A stretch of 64,000 bases of DNA. Source: Blastocladiella emersonii ATCC 22665. Lineage: Eukaryota; Blastocladiomycota; Blastocladiomycetes; Blastocladiales; Blastocladiaceae. Made by a program: the position numbers and the translations under genes. Shown piece by piece: positions 19,062 to 29,956 of the stretch. The notes beneath the pieces are model-generated. The model was not told the origin of the DNA. It made no database searches and saw nothing but the letters and a program-made list of their open reading frames with translations. The DNA lies in the NCBI GenBank assembly GCA_025594325.1, contig JANHCV010000002.1, positions 930,001 through 994,000 of the forward strand. The letters run 5' to 3'. How positions within the stretch are numbered: position 1 is the first letter of the stretch; every line of letters begins with the position of its first letter.

Positions 19062-22000
19062 TCACGCCGCCAGGTCGATCCCGAGCCCGAGCAGCACGAT
19101 CATGAACTTGGTCATGTACTGGTGTGCGTAGCTCGACATGTAAAACTCATGGTCGGCGTTATGCGGCCCGACGTGGTTGTGCCCGAGCTCGTGCGCAAAC
19201 ACCATGTACCAGTACGTGTAGACGGCCGACGAGAGCTGCCCGGCGGTCGCCACGGCCCCACCGCGGTTGCGCGACGGCGAGTACCGCGCCGCGTTGAAGA
19301 AGAGCGCGCGCGCCCGGTTGAACGCCACCGACGTCGCCGCCTCGTCGTAGTACACGTGCACCGACCCGCGCGGCAGCCCAAACACGTCCGCGATCTGCAG
19401 CAGCACGCCGACAAACTCGACGAGCCGCGTCCGCATCGCGTCGCTCGCAAACTCGCCCGCGGCGTGCCCGCGCCCGCGGTACAGCTTGAGCGGCAGGTAC
19501 GTCACCTCGCTCACCTCGACCAGATCGTGCCCGCCCGACACCACGTCGCAGAACGTCGCCTGTGCCTGCGCGAGCTGCGGCGGGCTCGTGATCGCTGCCG
19601 GCGCGGGGGACGCACCGCCCGTCGACCGGATCGCCGCGTCGAGCGTGCGACGCAGCTGCGCCTCGAACTCGGGCGTGCCCTCGCGCAGCATCGTCGTGCC
19701 CGGCGGCGGCGGCGTGGACGGTGACGGGCCCATGACCTGGGGGCCGGCGAGCGGTGACGATGGAGCCCCGTTCGACTTGCTGCTGCTGCTACTGCTGCTG
19801 AACCCGAGCGCGCTGGCGATACCCGACAGCGACCCGCGCGTCGACCCGCGCCGCGACGAGTTGAACTTGCCCGGCAGCATCGGGCTCGCGTTGACGCTGC
19901 CCGTGCTCCCACTGCTGCCGGCGCGCGGGAGCTGCTGCTGCGTTGGCGGCGTCGCGGGAACCCGTGCGGGACCCGTCGCGTCGTCGTACGACGGCGGCAG
20001 CGTCTCAGTCGAGCCAGGGGTGCCGTTCTTGGGCGGGAGCGACGGCTGGTGCTGCTGCTTCTCGGGCGTCATGGACGGGAGCGCGGGGGCCGCAGCGGGT
20101 GCGATGGCGGGCGAGGCCGTCGCCGCAGCGGGAGCGGGGCTCGGCGACGCACGGCTCGTGGAAGCCGCTGCTGCACCCGCCGGCGACGCAGGCGGCGTGG
20201 ACGCGACCGAGGCCGAGGCCACGGTGCGTTTCTGCTTGAGCGTGATCTTGAGGATGCGGTCAACGGGGAAGCCTGCACGAATCACAAAACGTCAGCACCT
20301 CGCACCCACGAAACCTACAACAGAGCCCGTACCCTTCTGCCGCAGCGCCTCGAGCGGCGTGCTCAGCAGCGTGCTGAGGAGCAGCTGGTCATTGAGCCGC
20401 GCGCGCTTGAAGATGATCCAGCTGAGACTGCGCGCCACGTCAAAGTAGTCCACGTCCTCGCCCACCGCGGTCGCCGCCGACACGAGCAGCGTCTGGCGCT
20501 CGGCCATGCACGCGCTCACGGCCTGCGTGTGCTGCTGCTTGGTCGGCGCGAAGCTGCGGACCAGGTGGATCGCCGCCACCTCCTCGACGCGCACCGCGTT
20601 GAGCACGTCGAGCGCGTTCGGTACAAAGTTGGGCCCGCCGCTGTTGTTGAGGTCGTAGACGAGCAGCGGCGCGCGCTCGCGGATCCGCGCCTGGAGCGCC
20701 GCCGCGCGCGGCGCGTTCGCGGTGCGCTGGCCTTCGACCTCGAACCGCCGGTGGATCACCGAGTTGAGCCACCGCGCGCCGAGCGTCTCATAAAAAGTCT
20801 CGAGGACCGGGTCCATCGGGCACGTCACGGGCGTGAACACGTTCTGCAGGACCGGGTCGTCGACGAGGAACACGTTCTGCGCGTCGACGAGCATCTGCTC
20901 CGCGCCGCGGAACCCGACGAGCACGCGGGCGGCGGCGAGCCGGCGCAGCAGGTCGCGGTGCGGGCGCAGTGCCGACACCTGGAACGCGATCTTGGTCAGG
21001 ATCTCGAGGTATTCGGTCGGCTTGTCGCCGTACACAGCGGGCCCGGCCCCCGATAGCAGCCACTCGGCCATCTCGACGGGCGACGGCTCGTCCTTGACGC
21101 CGCACAGCCGCAGGAACGTGTTGGCCGTCTCGCCGTAGTCGACGTGGTCGAGCAGCGGGAACGGCTTGAGGTACACCTGGTGCGGCGCGCGCAGCGGGCC
21201 CGCGGGCGTCGGGATGAACGCCATGGCCGCGAGCGCCGCCACATCGCGCGACCCGAACTCGCCGGCGCGCGACGCGAGGTACTCGAGCGCGGCCTTGGCT
21301 GTCGCCGCCGTGAGCGGGACCCGCTGCAGCTGCGCGAGGAGGTCGCGGACGGGCGGCTTCTCGACGACGCCGAGCGCCTCGGCGACGGGCACGAGGCGCG
21401 GGTGCAGCAGGGTGAACCCGAGGATGCTTGCCGCCTCTTCGGTGAACAGCGCGGCGGGCGGCGCAAGCGGCGTGCCTTTACCGGCCGGCGGCAGGATCGC
21501 CGCGCTGGTCCCGCGCAGCTCCATCTTCTGCGCCGCCGCGTACTCGAGCAGCTTGAACCGGAGCTCGGCGTCGGTCGCGGGATCAGCCGCCGTCTGGATC
21601 ACGTACGGCAGATCAAGCTTCTGCTGGATACCGAGGCGGACGAGGAACCGGTGCTCGCGCGAGCCAGCACGGATCGGGTGCGTCTCGGGGGTGTCGAGCT
21701 GGAGCACGTCGAACGCGTCGAGCTCGGGCGCGGGCACGAGGAGCTCCGACGCGGCGTACTTGGCGTCGGGGACGATGGCGCCGCGGCGGCGCGCCGAGAA
21801 GATCTTGGACTTGGCGAGCTTGGCGATATCGACGTCGTCAAGCTTCTCGCGCGACAGGTATTGAAGCAGCTGCGCGGGCGTCCACTGCAGCGTGTCGAGG
21901 CGCGCCATGAGCAGCTGCGGGTCGATGTGGTCGCGGACGCCGAGTTGCTTGAGGAACTTGTCGCTGACCTTGACCGAGACCACGGGCAGGTCGCCGAACA

Positions 22001-24192
22001 GCTCCGACGACACGTACGCGTCGCGCGGCTTCTGCATGCCCTGCGTCGTCGGCAGGCACTCCATCTCGCCGAGGATGCTGAGTACAACGGCAGCCTGGTT
22101 GGCGGGCAGGTTCGGCATCGCGCGCGCAAACACGCCGAGCGCGTCGGCCCACGCCTCGGGCGTCGGCAGCAGGTTGGGCGTGTCGCGGACGTGCGCGGCC
22201 CAGTCGGCGACCGTGAACTCGGTGAACCCGAGCCACCGCAGCGTCGAGTCGTCAAACTTCTTGCTGATGGCGAGCGGCAGCACGTCCGTCGGGAACGCGA
22301 CCGACGGCGGGAACCAGCGCTGCGCGGCCCACCGCGCGTACGGCAGCTTGGACCGCAGCGTCGCGAGGTGGTGGTGCGCGAGCGAGCCGCGGTTCGCCGT
22401 CGCCCACTGCAGTACCGCGACCATTTTGTCCTCATCGACGAACATGTCGGGCAGCGCCTGGAACACGTCGGCGACGGCGATGCGGCGCAGCATCTTGGCC
22501 TCGAGCAGCAGGTCAAAGAAGGGCTTGGCCGCCGTGTACACGTCGTTGGCGAGCATCGGCAGGGCGTCGGGCGCGAGGAAGGCGGCGACGGGCTCGTCGA
22601 ACATGCGGACCTCGGACACGAGCCGCACGCCGGCGGTGCTGAGCACGCACACCTCGCGCTGCGACGAGAGGAAGAAGGCGCGCGAGACGAGCTGCGACAC
22701 GGTCGCGGCGGGCGTCGACTGGCGGCACGCGAACACGTTGACGAGGTGCGTGTACTGGTCGGGCGAGATGCGCGCGCCGGGGCTGACCTCGTTGTCGAAC
22801 AGGACGCGGCACAGCGCGCCGCCCATGGACAGCAGCTCGCGGTTCCAGTGCGCGAGCGTCGGGTCGACAAAGTCCATGTTCTCGCGCTCGACGGTCGGGA
22901 TGAAGTGGCCGGCGAGGTGCACCGAGCAGCCCGTGGTCTGGTGGGTGCGGAACCCGATGAAGACGTTGCCCTGGTCGGGGAACGGGACGAGGTCGGCGAA
23001 CACGGACGAGTCGGCGGCGAGCTCCTGGCTGATCTTGTACTCGTCGGCCGTGTTGTAGACGAGGTTGAGGCGGACGACGGCGGGCACGCGCTTCTTGGTC
23101 GTGCGCTCCATCTGCATCTGCAGCTGCTCGGTCGCGTGCACGTTGACGGCGGCGCGCGCGACGCGCAGGAAGATGCTGCACGCGACCCATTTGTACTCGC
23201 GCTGCTTGGGCGGCTTCGGCTTCGCGACACCGAACCAAAAAGCGACCTTGGACGCGAGCCCCTCCTCCTCCTTCTCCTCGACCTCCTGCAGCACCTTGGC
23301 CGTCATCTGGACGTTGCGCATCTCGACGTCGCGCAGCGTGAAGAGGCTCTGCGGCGACTTGCGGTTGGTGTGGCCGGGCACGTCGAGCGGGAACTCGGGC
23401 GACACGGTCTTGGAGATGGCGATGACGTGGTGGTCGTCGAACAGCACGTCGATGGACATGAGGTTCTCGGTGAAGGACAGGCACGCGGCGAGGAAGCGGC
23501 TGAAGTCGTTGATGCGCGGCACCTCCATGGTCTCGCGCAGGTTGATGAGGAACGAGGTCCACTTGCGCTCCTCGGCCGTGACCGAGTCGGGGACCGCGGC
23601 GTGCTTGGAGAAGAGCTGGTCGCCGCGCCAGAAGAAGCCGAGGCAGTAGTCGCCCGACGTGATGAAGGGCTCCTCGCACACGCTGAACAGCGAGTAGGCG
23701 CCGACGCCAAAGAAGCCGGTGGTCTCGCCCGGGTTGCCCTCGGCGATGCTGGTGATGCGGTGCCAGTCCTCCTCGCGGAACGGCACGCCATTGTTCTTGT
23801 AGGTGATGGAGGTGCAGTGCGTCGGGAGCGAGCCGGGCTTGGCGTCGGGCGGGAGCGGCGCGCACTTGAACTCGATGCGCACCTTTGAGGCGCCCGCGTC
23901 GTTACTGTTCTGTGCAAGCTCGCGGTAGATCGTGTACTGATCGATCGGAGACGACATGATTAGTTCCTGTAAAATCGCGTCCGATTAGGAGGAAAGCGCA
24001 CCTCGGCCGAGTAGCTGCAGGTTAGGGCGCGTCCGTGTGAAGGAGAAGTCAGCCCGCCGGCGTCGTGAACGCACGGATGATAAACGAGACGTCGTACCGA
24101 GCCAGGATCTTGTCAATGAGATGGCGCTGGTTCACCGAGACGCCGGAGACGACGCCATTGGCGAGCAGCGTGTCGCGGAGCTGGCTGTCCAT
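19062..24192 (-). CDS. Large DUF3684 (sacsin-like GHKL ATPase) protein
   Basis: Exons 24192-24098, 24014-24002, 23966-20333 and 20272-19062 encode 1650 residues. The N-terminus made by splicing (VNQRHLIDKILARYSAEE, then QYTIYRELAQNSNDAGA) is the fungal DUF3684 start. Residues ~45-170 form an HSP90-like ATPase fold: E/N/D of ELAQNSNDA, NNGVPF, and the glycine box GFFGVGAYSLFS. A long helical and repeat region follows, then a low-complexity Ser/Pro/Ala linker around residues 1245-1420. The C-terminal ~190 residues contain HELGHNHVGPHNADHEF, an HExxH zinc-protease-like motif followed by two more His. The second exon is only 13 nt; skipping it creates an immediate stop. The cellular role is not established; sacsin relatives are chaperone-like. 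Confidence 0.85.
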
Positions 24193-25287
24193 GGCTGCAG
24201 CGAGTGGCGGGCGCGGCGAGAGTGTCTAGACCCGCGGAGACGATTGCATGGGCTTTGCAAGTTGCATGGAGGCTGGTTAGGCCGTTCGATGATGACAAAG
24301 CGTCGGAAGGGAGGGCGAGAACGGCGACCTTCCCTCCGCCGCGGCGCGGTCGCGAGGCGCCCGGCCTTGCGCCACCCTCACGTGAGCCACCACTCCATGA
24401 ACGACGCGACGCGATCCGTGCGTTCCGCCAGCTCCGTCCACCTTTCGCCGTTCGCCTTCAACTCGCTCGGCCGGCCCGTTGAGACGCGTTGCGAAATGAC
24501 GTGACCGCCACGCGAACCTGGTACATGAACCGCGAGACGCTTTCCCACCGGGCCGCTTCGCTCACGCTCTCACATCTCATGCGACTCCGCGGACACGGAT
24601 GCAAGCAAATGGAAGGCGACTGGATGCAACGAGCCGAGCTCCGCAGCAGACACGCGTGGCTCCGCAGAAGTGGACCCTGCCCTCGCGCCGGCGTCCCAAC
24701 GTGCCGCAGGCGCAGCACCCGGATCTCGCGCGGTGACTAGAGCTGGCCTCTAAATCATGCCGTGTTCTCCTGTCGATCTTTCGGGAAGGTGTCGTCTAGC
24801 TCCCAACGCCAGCTGGCGAGGGAGCCAAGCTGCACGCGTGGCCGCGATCGGGATCGCATCGCTGCCGCACGGGAACCGGATCTAGCGCGCCGATTGGAGT
24901 CGGCAGCTCAATCCTTCGGCGGTGTGTCCCCTCCATTGCTGCGGCAGCAGCGAGATCCGCCCTCGATCGGAACGGGAGGCAAGCTGCCTACGCGGCTCCC
25001 GTTCGTGGCCGCGGAAGTGGATCCACGCGCTCCCTTGCTTCTCGTCGCACACCGCGCTCTTCTCGCTGCCTTCGACGCTGACTCCCGACCCGCGCGCGTG
25101 GCAGAAGCTCACTGTCGCCGCCTCCGCCCTCGCCGTCCCCACTCTCGACCCGTCCCGCCGATACATAGCGGCCGCCGCCCCGCATCCCTCCCTCTCGATT
25201 CGACCGCGAGCACCTCCCAGTTCTCTCTCCCCTCACTTGCACCCTTGCACACCTTCCCCTCCTCACAACCCATCCCCCTTCTTCACC
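24193..25287. other. Gene-poor region between divergent genes
   Basis: About 1.1 kb without a supported gene. Frames on both strands are short and have mixed third positions. The last ~60 bp before 25288 are pyrimidine-rich (CTCTCCCCTCACTTGC-type), like other promoters here. Confidence 0.4.
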
Positions 25288-25560
25288 ATGACCGGCTACG
25301 GCTACGGCGGCGACTCGTACGGCAGCTACGACTCGGGCTACTACGGTGACGACTCGGGCTACGGCTCCTACGACTCGGGCTACTACGGCGACGATTCGTA
25401 CGGCTCCTACGACTCGGGCTACTACGGCAACGATTCGTACGGCTCAGGTCGGTTTCCACGGCAAAGCTTGAGATCAAGAGAAGGGCGCGGTCCATTCTGC
25501 GCAACCTTTCGCCCTCGGGACTCGGGACAACGATATACATGGACCAATGTGACTTTGTGA
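25288..25560 (+). CDS. Tyr/Gly/Ser/Asp-rich low-complexity protein (3' end uncertain)
   Basis: From the ATG at 25288 (context TTCACCATGACC) the protein opens MTGYGYGGDSYGSYDSG and repeats a ~13-residue unit (SYDSGYYGDDSYG) three times, to about residue 54. Codon third positions are strongly GC in this part. After GSG (about 25450) composition changes abruptly; the frame then runs on to a stop at 25560 with basic, non-repetitive sequence, so an intron probably starts at GTCGGT (25449) or GTACGG (25439). I could not place the next exon with confidence. Aromatic low-complexity sequences of this type (as in FUS-like proteins) often form condensates or fibrous coats; that is inference. No signal peptide. 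Confidence 0.5.
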   Translation: MTGYGYGGDSYGSYDSGYYGDDSGYGSYDSGYYGDDSYGSYDSGYYGNDSYGSGRFPRQSLRSREGRGPFCATFRPRDSGQRYTWTNVTL

Positions 25561-26735
25561 TCATGGGCTTGGAGCGATGGATTCGCGTGATTTAGTGGGG
25601 TGAGAATCGACGGCGGCTGGGATCTGCAGCGTTGAGCCGGAGCATGACCATCTTCTTCAAGGACGACGCGTGGCCGCTCGCGCCGACCTGACCTACCGCG
25701 ACGGCGCTGATCCTCGGCTCTCGGCCACGACCACGACGCGTGCTCACTTTGTGCAACCTCGCGCCCTGGCGCGTCGGCGTGGCGGGCCGGCCTGATCAGC
25801 GGGCGTACTTCTTCCCTCGGGTCTCCGCGGCGACCCGACACACCGACCCGAGAAGCGGCCGGGTCGCCAACCGGCGCGAACGTTTCTCTTCCTTCACGGC
25901 GCGGAACGGAGTTGGTCGTAGTGAGCGAGAAGACCTTGACGACGATGCGATCCACGGCCGTTCCATCACGACCATGGCCATGGCCGCGGCCACGATGATC
26001 GGCCTCAACGCGTCGCGGCGCTCACGCGGCGGCGGCTGGCCCGTCCGTTGTTCGCCATCTCGCGCGCACTCTGTGATCCGCACGCACGTGCAGGCTGTCC
26101 CCCGAGGTCATGTGCTTCGCTGCACGACGGATTAATCGCAGCAAAACATCACGATCACGGTCGCAGGGGGGAAGGGAGACACTGTTTCCCGCCGCTTGCG
26201 GCTTGAACTGTATCCCAAACCGCTCGCCCACCTTTTTTTTTTCACGACAACAAGGCGACTGGCAGGAACATGTACCACGGCGCTGCTGGCCACTCGGCCG
26301 GCCGGGGTGCGCTGGGTGCAGGCCGGCCGGCTGTCCCCTCCCTCCCGCCCGCTCGCTCGCTGCCCCCGCGGACCCCCCAACCATGTCCAAGTTCGAGGAC
26401 GCGGTCTGAGTTGCGTGGGGCGTCTTGGTCGCACGGCGCGAGAGAAGCTACTGTGTTGCGCGCCAGCCTTCAATTTCGCGAGCCTCGGCTAGCTCGCACG
26501 TTGACAATGGCCTCGTCGCGCAGCTCGTCGCGCGTTCTGAGAAATTGCGTCTTGAATGTGACGATCGTATCGTCATCAGGTCAAGATGAGCTTTCAATAT
26601 AACCAACAGCTGCAACTTCCGCGTCTATATTCTTTGTGCGCAACTCTAGCGCGTGCTGGGGCTGACGTGAGCGGAGAACGGGGCAGATCACAGAAATGTG
26701 ACGCTGAGCTCAAGTCCTGGGACCATGCAACAAGG
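25561..26735. other. Region without an assignable gene
   Basis: Possible later exons of the Tyr/Gly-rich gene lie here: a run of ten T's at about 26232-26241 precedes CAAG and GGCAG acceptors, and NMYHGAAGHSAG can be read from about 26268. A CT-rich tract ends in ATG at 26382 (MSKFEDAV, then stop), which could be a first exon. None of these could be joined into a convincing model. Confidence 0.3.
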
Positions 26736-27240
26736 TCATCGTCGACTAGGCCTCAGCGTCAAGCCAAACTCGAACCGTCCCGCTTCGCTTCGCGTCCGCC
26801 ACGAGGGCGCGATCGTGACGAACTTGGCGCCGACCGAGCGCGCCATACCGGCGATCAAGTCAACGGCTTCAGCCGAGGCCACGTCGGCGCGGAACACGAG
26901 CTTCTCGAGCTGGCGGTAGGCGCCGCGAGTGCCGTCTGGACCGAGCTGCGCGGAACTGAGTCCCTCTATGTTGAAGGTCAGGAAGTCGAGACCTGACACG
27001 ATCTTCCTGTTCGCGCGAACCGTGCGGGCGCCGAGCTCGCGGACGGACGCCCTTGTGGCCGTCGAGAAGCAGCGCCTTGCACGTGTCGCAGCTAGATAGT
27101 AGTGCAACTCATTAGCGGGCAATTCCGCAAAGCGGGTCGACCGTTGACAACGTGCTGGCGCCGCGAATTGAGGCACATGGCGTAGGAGCAGAGTTCGCGG
27201 CCCAGACGGCGCGAGACGAGCGCGTTGCGCCTCACCGACC
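26736..27240 (-). CDS. F-box/LRR-like gene fragment, 5' end missing or unresolved
   Basis: Exons ~27240-27177, 27091-27045 and 26992-26736 join in frame (phases 2 and 1): LPWRSVRRNALVSRRLG, then CDTCKALLLDGHKG, then LDFLTFNIEGLSSAQL and YRQLEKLVFRADVASAEA, ending LTLRPSRR. The first part resembles the end of an F-box followed by leucine-rich repeat-like strands. Codon third positions are strongly coding. No start codon or first half of an F-box can be found before the divergent methyltransferase starts at 27341, so this is either a truncated remnant or a gene whose first exon overlaps its neighbour. Confidence 0.4.
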
Positions 27241-27340
27241 TCCACGGCAACACACACGTGGGTGGCGCAGGCGGCCCCGCATCTCCTTGCCGATCCGTCT
27301 CGCGGCCCGCTCCCTCTCCCCCCTCCACCAAACCACTACC

Positions 27341-27988
27341 ATGGAACCCTACACTTTAACCGCCGGCCCCTTCACCATCGAGCTGACGGAGCGCACCGAC
27401 ACGCAACACCACGGGACGACCGTGTGGCCCGCGGGCGAGACGCTCGCGCACTACTTCACGTCACTGGCGGGCAAGTCTCGCACTTCCTCGGTCCAGGGCA
27501 AGCGCGTGCTCGAGTTCGGGTCCGGGACAGGGATCCTGGCCGTGGTCCTGGGCCTGCTGGGTGCCGAGGTCACGGCGACGGACCAAGACGTCCCGGTGAT
27601 CCTGGCCAACCTGCGCGCGAACGTGGAGCGCAACCGGCCGCCCGCCGGGTACGACGTCACGGTGCTGCCGCACAACTGGGGCACGCCGCTGTCTGCCGAG
27701 ATCACCGAGGGCGGACCGTGGGACTACATCATCGCTGCGGACTGCGTGTACACGCCCGAGCCGCTGCCACTGCTCATGGCGTCGATCGACGCGGCGGCGG
27801 GTCCGCGGACGACAGTGCTGGTCGCCATGGAGCGCCGCGACCCGTACGTGACGGGCCTGTGCGTGCAGACGGCCAAGGAGCTCGGGTTTGACGTGAGCAA
27901 GGTGCCGCGGAACAAGCTCAACCGCGACGTGGCGCACGAGAGCATGGAGGTCTATAAGATGGTGCGCCGGAGGGCGCCGCGTGCCTAG
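27341..27988 (+). CDS. METTL21-type protein lysine methyltransferase
   Basis: Single exon, 215 residues. A seven-beta-strand SAM-dependent methyltransferase of the METTL21/Efm family that methylates lysines on translation factors or chaperones; the exact substrate cannot be told. Evidence: WPAGETLAHYF before the fold, SAM motif I VLEFGSGTGILA (residues 56-67), acidic TATDQD ending strand 2, the motif II region PHNWG, and AADCVY (about 127-132), which stands where the family has its D-x-x-Y motif. Lack of introns and full length support the model. It converges on PUS3, with 44 bp between the stop codons. Confidence 0.82.
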   Translation: MEPYTLTAGPFTIELTERTDTQHHGTTVWPAGETLAHYFTSLAGKSRTSSVQGKRVLEFGSGTGILAVVLGLLGAEVTATDQDVPVILANLRANVERNRPPAGYDVTVLPHNWGTPLSAEITEGGPWDYIIAADCVYTPEPLPLLMASIDAAAGPRTTVLVAMERRDPYVTGLCVQTAKELGFDVSKVPRNKLNRDVAHESMEVYKMVRRRAPRA

Positions 27989-28032
27989 GTTGCGCACTGC
28001 AAGGAGAATCGCTAGTTTATAAACAGTATCGC

Positions 28033-29604
28033 TCACTCGTCGTTGTCGTCGTCCAGTCTCTGCTTCTTGGCCGCAGCCGCCGCGCCGTCAGCCGCCTCGG
28101 CCTCCTCCTGGCGGCGCTTCTTGGACTCGAGCTTCTCGGTCTTGACGCCGACCGTGTCGCACCGGTTGCGCGAGAGGAGCGGGAGGTGCTTCTTGCCCTT
28201 CTTGTGGGTCGACACGACGGGGAAGAGGGCGCCGTTGACGCCCCACGGCAGCGTGTCCATGGCGAGGAGCGGGTACACGTCAGCAAAGGGGACGAGGTCT
28301 CCGTCGGTGCGGCCCTCGCGCAGTGCCGCAATCGACTCACGCGAGAGGCCCGACGAGGTCTTGGCGGCGGGCACGGGGACCGACTGGGCCATGAGGTTCT
28401 TGAGGAGCAGGTCGATGGCGAGGGTCTGGATGCGGTGCGTCTCGTACATGGTGACGAGGTGCTTGACGAGGCCCGAGAAGGCGTGGAGCGGGTCGGCGGG
28501 CGAGTCCGAGTACCGCCACTGGACGCCGGGGAACCCGACCTCCCACAGGACGAGCGGGAGTTCGGGCGCGAGGTCGTACTGGGGCTTGGCCGGGTGCTTG
28601 GTGACGTCGAGCAGGTCCGCGATCAGGCTCGGCTTCTCGGACCCCTGGCCGACGAGCAGCAGCACGTGCACCATGCACCGGATCTGGTGCCACAGGAACG
28701 CGGTGCCGCGGATCGTCAGCGTGTACCAGTGGTGCGGGAGCGCGGGCGACGGGTGCGTCGCGGCCGCGTCGCCCATGGTCGGCGCCGTGGCGCCCTCGGT
28801 CTCAGGCTCGATGGACGCGTGCAGTACGGTGCGCTCGTAGTTGCGCACGGGTTTCGCGGGGTCGATCTTGCAGAAGTTGCGGAAGTCGTGCGGACCGACG
28901 AACGCGGCGGCGGCCTCTCGCATCGCAGCAATGTCGAGACCGAGGGCCGGGAAAAAATACTTGTAGGTGCGGTGGCTGCACGAGAAGCGCGCCGTGAAGT
29001 CGTCGGGGACGGGCGCCCACGCGAGCACGCGGATGTGCGCCGGCAGCGTGCGGTTGAGCATGGTCACGTACGGCAGCTCGTTGCTGTCGTCGGTCTGGCC
29101 CGGCTGCACGCGCGACCGCACGATCAGCGACACGGCGTTGCCCGTGGCGCTCACGCCCTTGTCGGTGCGCCCGCACCGCGAGTAGTCGGCCTGCGTGATG
29201 TCGTCGACGAGCCGCGTGGTGCGCAGCGCCTCGAACAGGTGGTGCTCGACCGTGTTGGTGGTGTGCGCCTGCGCCGCGAAGCCCTGGTACGGCCACCCAA
29301 AGTACGACAGCAGGAAGGCGACGCGCCGCTTCGGGTGCAGCGCGAAGTCGAACTCGCGGTTGCCCTTGGCGAGCTTCTTGATGCGGCGCGTCTTCTTGGG
29401 GTCGATTTCGGTCACATCGGCCGCGGCTGCGGCGGCGGGAGCCGGCTCGGCTGCTGTTGGTGCGGTAGCAGCAGCGGGCGCTGGTGGTACGGCCGCCGTC
29501 AGCGCAGTAGCAGGGGCCTTGGCGGCCTCGAGCTGGCGGATGCGCGCGACGAGGTCTTCCTTGGACCACGCCTCGTAGTTGTTGTTGTTCTTTGGCTGAT
29601 CCAT
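28033..29604 (-). CDS. tRNA pseudouridine synthase PUS3 (Deg1-like)
   Basis: Single exon, 523 residues; I start at ATG 29604 (MDQPKNNNN), since the frame upstream lacks domain features. The enzyme converts uridine 38/39 in the tRNA anticodon arm to pseudouridine. TruA-family evidence: VAFLLSYFGWPYQGFA, EHHLFEALRTTRLV, the catalytic loop CGRTDKGVSATG (nucleophile about D148), LNRTLPAHIRVLAWAPV, FSCSHRTYKYFFP, GPHDFRNFCKID and FLWHQIRCMVHVLLLVGQG. The KPQYDLAPELPLVL segment is PUS3-like, not PUS1-like. A Pro/Ala linker separates a short N-terminal coiled stretch from the domain. The C-terminus is Lys/Arg/Glu-rich (KKRRQEEAE, KKQRLDDD), possibly a nuclear localisation signal. Confidence 0.9.
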   Translation of the reverse strand: MDQPKNNNNYEAWSKEDLVARIRQLEAAKAPATALTAAVPPAPAAATAPTAAEPAPAAAAAADVTEIDPKKTRRIKKLAKGNREFDFALHPKRRVAFLLSYFGWPYQGFAAQAHTTNTVEHHLFEALRTTRLVDDITQADYSRCGRTDKGVSATGNAVSLIVRSRVQPGQTDDSNELPYVTMLNRTLPAHIRVLAWAPVPDDFTARFSCSHRTYKYFFPALGLDIAAMREAAAAFVGPHDFRNFCKIDPAKPVRNYERTVLHASIEPETEGATAPTMGDAAATHPSPALPHHWYTLTIRGTAFLWHQIRCMVHVLLLVGQGSEKPSLIADLLDVTKHPAKPQYDLAPELPLVLWEVGFPGVQWRYSDSPADPLHAFSGLVKHLVTMYETHRIQTLAIDLLLKNLMAQSVPVPAAKTSSGLSRESIAALREGRTDGDLVPFADVYPLLAMDTLPWGVNGALFPVVSTHKKGKKHLPLLSRNRCDTVGVKTEKLESKKRRQEEAEAADGAAAAAKKQRLDDDNDE

Positions 29605-29956
29605 TGCGTTACATGGGCTCCCGGGGGAGACGGCCAGAAGTGGGCGTGGTCGCGGCGGCGAGGGACCCTTGCGCACGTAGTGCGGGCGGTAGAAGACGCG
29701 GTGCAGGTGGACGAAGGCCGACGATGCGCGGTGGTGGACGGGCCGGGCGACGACTACGGCAGCGACCGTGGCCGTGGCCGCGACGAGCGAAAGCGGTGTC
29801 GATCGCCACATGTGGTGCGCACGTGTGGTGTCGCCACGCGTCTCGAGAGAGAAGAAGCGCCACGCCGGCCGCGCCCGCGATTTGACGTCCTCGCTCGGCC
29901 ACTTGCAACGCATCAACCACGCCAACACAACCCGCAACGCACCGACGCACCACACC
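29605..29956. promoter_or_regulatory. Divergent promoter, PUS3 and TRAPPC4
   Basis: 352 bp between two divergent start codons. GC-rich, with no TATA box and no gene. It must carry both promoters. Confidence 0.4.

Noticed and set aside
21144-23888. A 914-codon open frame on the plus strand opposite the DUF3684 gene (similar long frames at 5490-7133, 17039-18466 and 28186-30147).
   Set aside because: These are antisense shadows of strongly GC3-biased genes; their products are Arg/Gly/Leu-rich strings without domain features.
26382-26409. Short ORF MSKFEDAV after a CT-rich tract as a gene start.
   Set aside because: The start context is good, but no downstream exon could be joined.
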